A stretch of 6,620 nt of DNA from the NCBI GenBank assembly GCA_016203215.1, contig JACQNF010000047.1:1-6620 (forward strand). Reading direction: 5' to 3'. The DNA comes from Candidatus Woesearchaeota archaeon. GTDB taxonomy: Archaea; Nanobdellota; Nanobdellia; Woesearchaeales; GW2011-AR9. The translations under genes were made by a program, and so were the position numbers. A model generated the notes under the pieces. It did no database searches. It was not told the origin of the DNA and saw only the letters and a list, made by a program, of their open reading frames with translations. The number at the start of each line of letters is the position of its first letter. Position 1 is the first letter of the stretch. This document shows, one piece after another, positions 5,729 through 6,620 of the stretch.

Positions 5729-6620
5729 TCATCTTCCCGCTACAATTTCCATAACATCTCGATGTTTCAAGGGATGATCTTTTCCCACCGTCTTTTTCGT
5801 CTTGACATCGATCGCTCGGATGAAATTTTTCCCAAGATCGGTATGGAGCTTGTAGGCAAAATCCAATGCCGTACTCTCAGGAGGGAGCAGAAAGCAATCA
5901 GGAAGAACATTGCCATCCTTATCCTCAAGTTTACTTGCTCCGCCAGGATATATGGCCAGGTACCCAAGCAGCGAAAATACGGCAAAATCAAGAACTTGTT
6001 GTACTCCTGTCGTACCATGGAGGTTTAGAATGTTCTCTTGAATAAATGCCAGCGCTTTTCTCTGCCGCTCAGTCAACTTGTCTTCCTGCAGGATCGCAAA
6101 TTTTTTTTCGCCGGAAACATAATCAATGAGACCAACTTTATTTGCCTCGCGAAGCGCTAATTCTGCTTCCGCAGAACATCCAATAAATGTGTACGAAGGA
6201 AACATCTTTTGCAACCGCTCAAGATTTGCTGCCGCCAGCGGAACGTCAATTTTGTTACAGGCGATGACCATCGGCTTCGTCTTCTGCCGTAAAATGGTTG
6301 CAAGATGATGAAGCTGTGGTTCCGTCCATTGCGTCGGCCGTTCACGATCGAGGGTAAGCGTATCTACTGCGCTAGCAACAATTTCTTCCGTAACGTGGAG
6401 CCCCGATAACTGTTTTGCCAGTGCCACCTCAATCTTGCCTTTTTCCTGTGTAACTGTCCGAGCAAACTTCTCCCATCCTTTCTTTAGTATCCCAAGGTAC
6501 CACAAATCAAGTTCAACTTCGAGAAAACGAACGTCGTTGGCAGGATCGTAACTCCCCGCAGGGATCATTTCACCTTTTTCATTTGTTGAACCAGAGATAT
6601 CAATAACGTGGATCAAAGCA
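5729..6620 (-). CDS. YchF/Obg-related GTPase with C-terminal TGS domain, N-terminus missing
   Basis: The frame is open to the window edge (…ALIHVIDISGS), so about 95 N-terminal residues, including the P-loop (G1) and DxxG (G3), lie outside; the TTG at 6616 is internal. The visible 297 residues fit the archaeal YchF-like (MJ1332-type) translation-associated GTPases. They show the VIDISGSTNEKGE segment after G3, a helical insert (about 30-110), the G4 motif NKID, then CSAEAELAL as G5. A TGS domain fills the last 55 residues (ALDFAYKLHTDLGKNFIRAIDVKTKKTVG…DVMEIV). True bacterial YchF and human OLA1 have a changed G4 and prefer ATP; the intact NKxD here predicts GTP binding. Proteins of this group are thought to act at the ribosome. 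Family assignment is firm; the cellular role is inferred from the family. Confidence 0.9.
   Translation of the reverse strand, partial: ALIHVIDISGSTNEKGEMIPAGSYDPANDVRFLEVELDLWYLGILKKGWEKFARTVTQEKGKIEVALAKQLSGLHVTEEIVASAVDTLTLDRERPTQWTEPQLHHLATILRQKTKPMVIACNKIDVPLAAANLERLQKMFPSYTFIGCSAEAELALREANKVGLIDYVSGEKKFAILQEDKLTERQRKALAFIQENILNLHGTTGVQQVLDFAVFSLLGYLAIYPGGASKLEDKDGNVLPDCFLLPPESTALDFAYKLHTDLGKNFIRAIDVKTKKTVGKDHPLKHRDVMEIVAGR

Noticed and set aside
5507..6028. A 173-codon open frame on the plus strand.
   Set aside because: It is antisense to the coiled-coil gene's start and to the TGS end of the YchF-like gene, both well supported, and its translation has no recognisable motif.
1..6620. 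CRISPR arrays, tRNA or rRNA genes, transposases and attachment sites.
   Set aside because: I saw no regularly spaced repeats, no tRNA-like TΨC or anticodon arms, no rRNA signatures and no transposase or integrase motifs on either strand.

Overview
The window looks like chromosomal DNA of an archaeon. Four of the gene starts lie 25-30 bases behind an AT-rich TATA-like box with no leader between, which is archaeal promoter geometry. The Mre11-type nuclease and the TGS-tailed GTPase are archaeal in style. The phosphoglycerate kinase carries the RVDFNVP form of the N-terminal motif, which I associate with bacteria. A cysteine-rich, membrane-anchored surface protein and a lineage-restricted coiled-coil protein would fit a DPANN-type archaeon (Woesearchaeota or similar), but that placement is inference.

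Layout, left to right: the C-terminal end of glmS (+, cut by the window start); a HAD-family phosphatase (-); an Mre11/SbcD-like nuclease (+); a cysteine-rich exported protein whose C-terminal membrane anchor lies in a different reading frame (-, two overlapping ORFs); phosphoglycerate kinase pgk (+); an unrecognised coiled-coil protein (-); and the C-terminal two thirds or more of a YchF-like GTPase with TGS domain (-, cut by the window end). Convergent gaps are short (36-45 bases). Divergent gaps (122 and 176 bases) carry back-to-back promoters. There are no clear operons. Each complete gene appears to have its own promoter, so the genes share a neighbourhood rather than a pathway: amino-sugar synthesis (glmS), DNA end processing (mre11), glycolysis/gluconeogenesis (pgk) and ribosome-associated GTPase function (YchF-like).

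The most interesting part is the cysteine-rich gene. It has an N-terminal signal segment, four C...C...CxW...C repeats, a partial fifth repeat, then a +1 frame change into an acidic/proline stalk, a transmembrane helix and an Arg-Arg-Arg tail. The pieces make one sensible type I surface protein only if the frame is changed. No tRNA, rRNA, CRISPR array or mobile element was seen.
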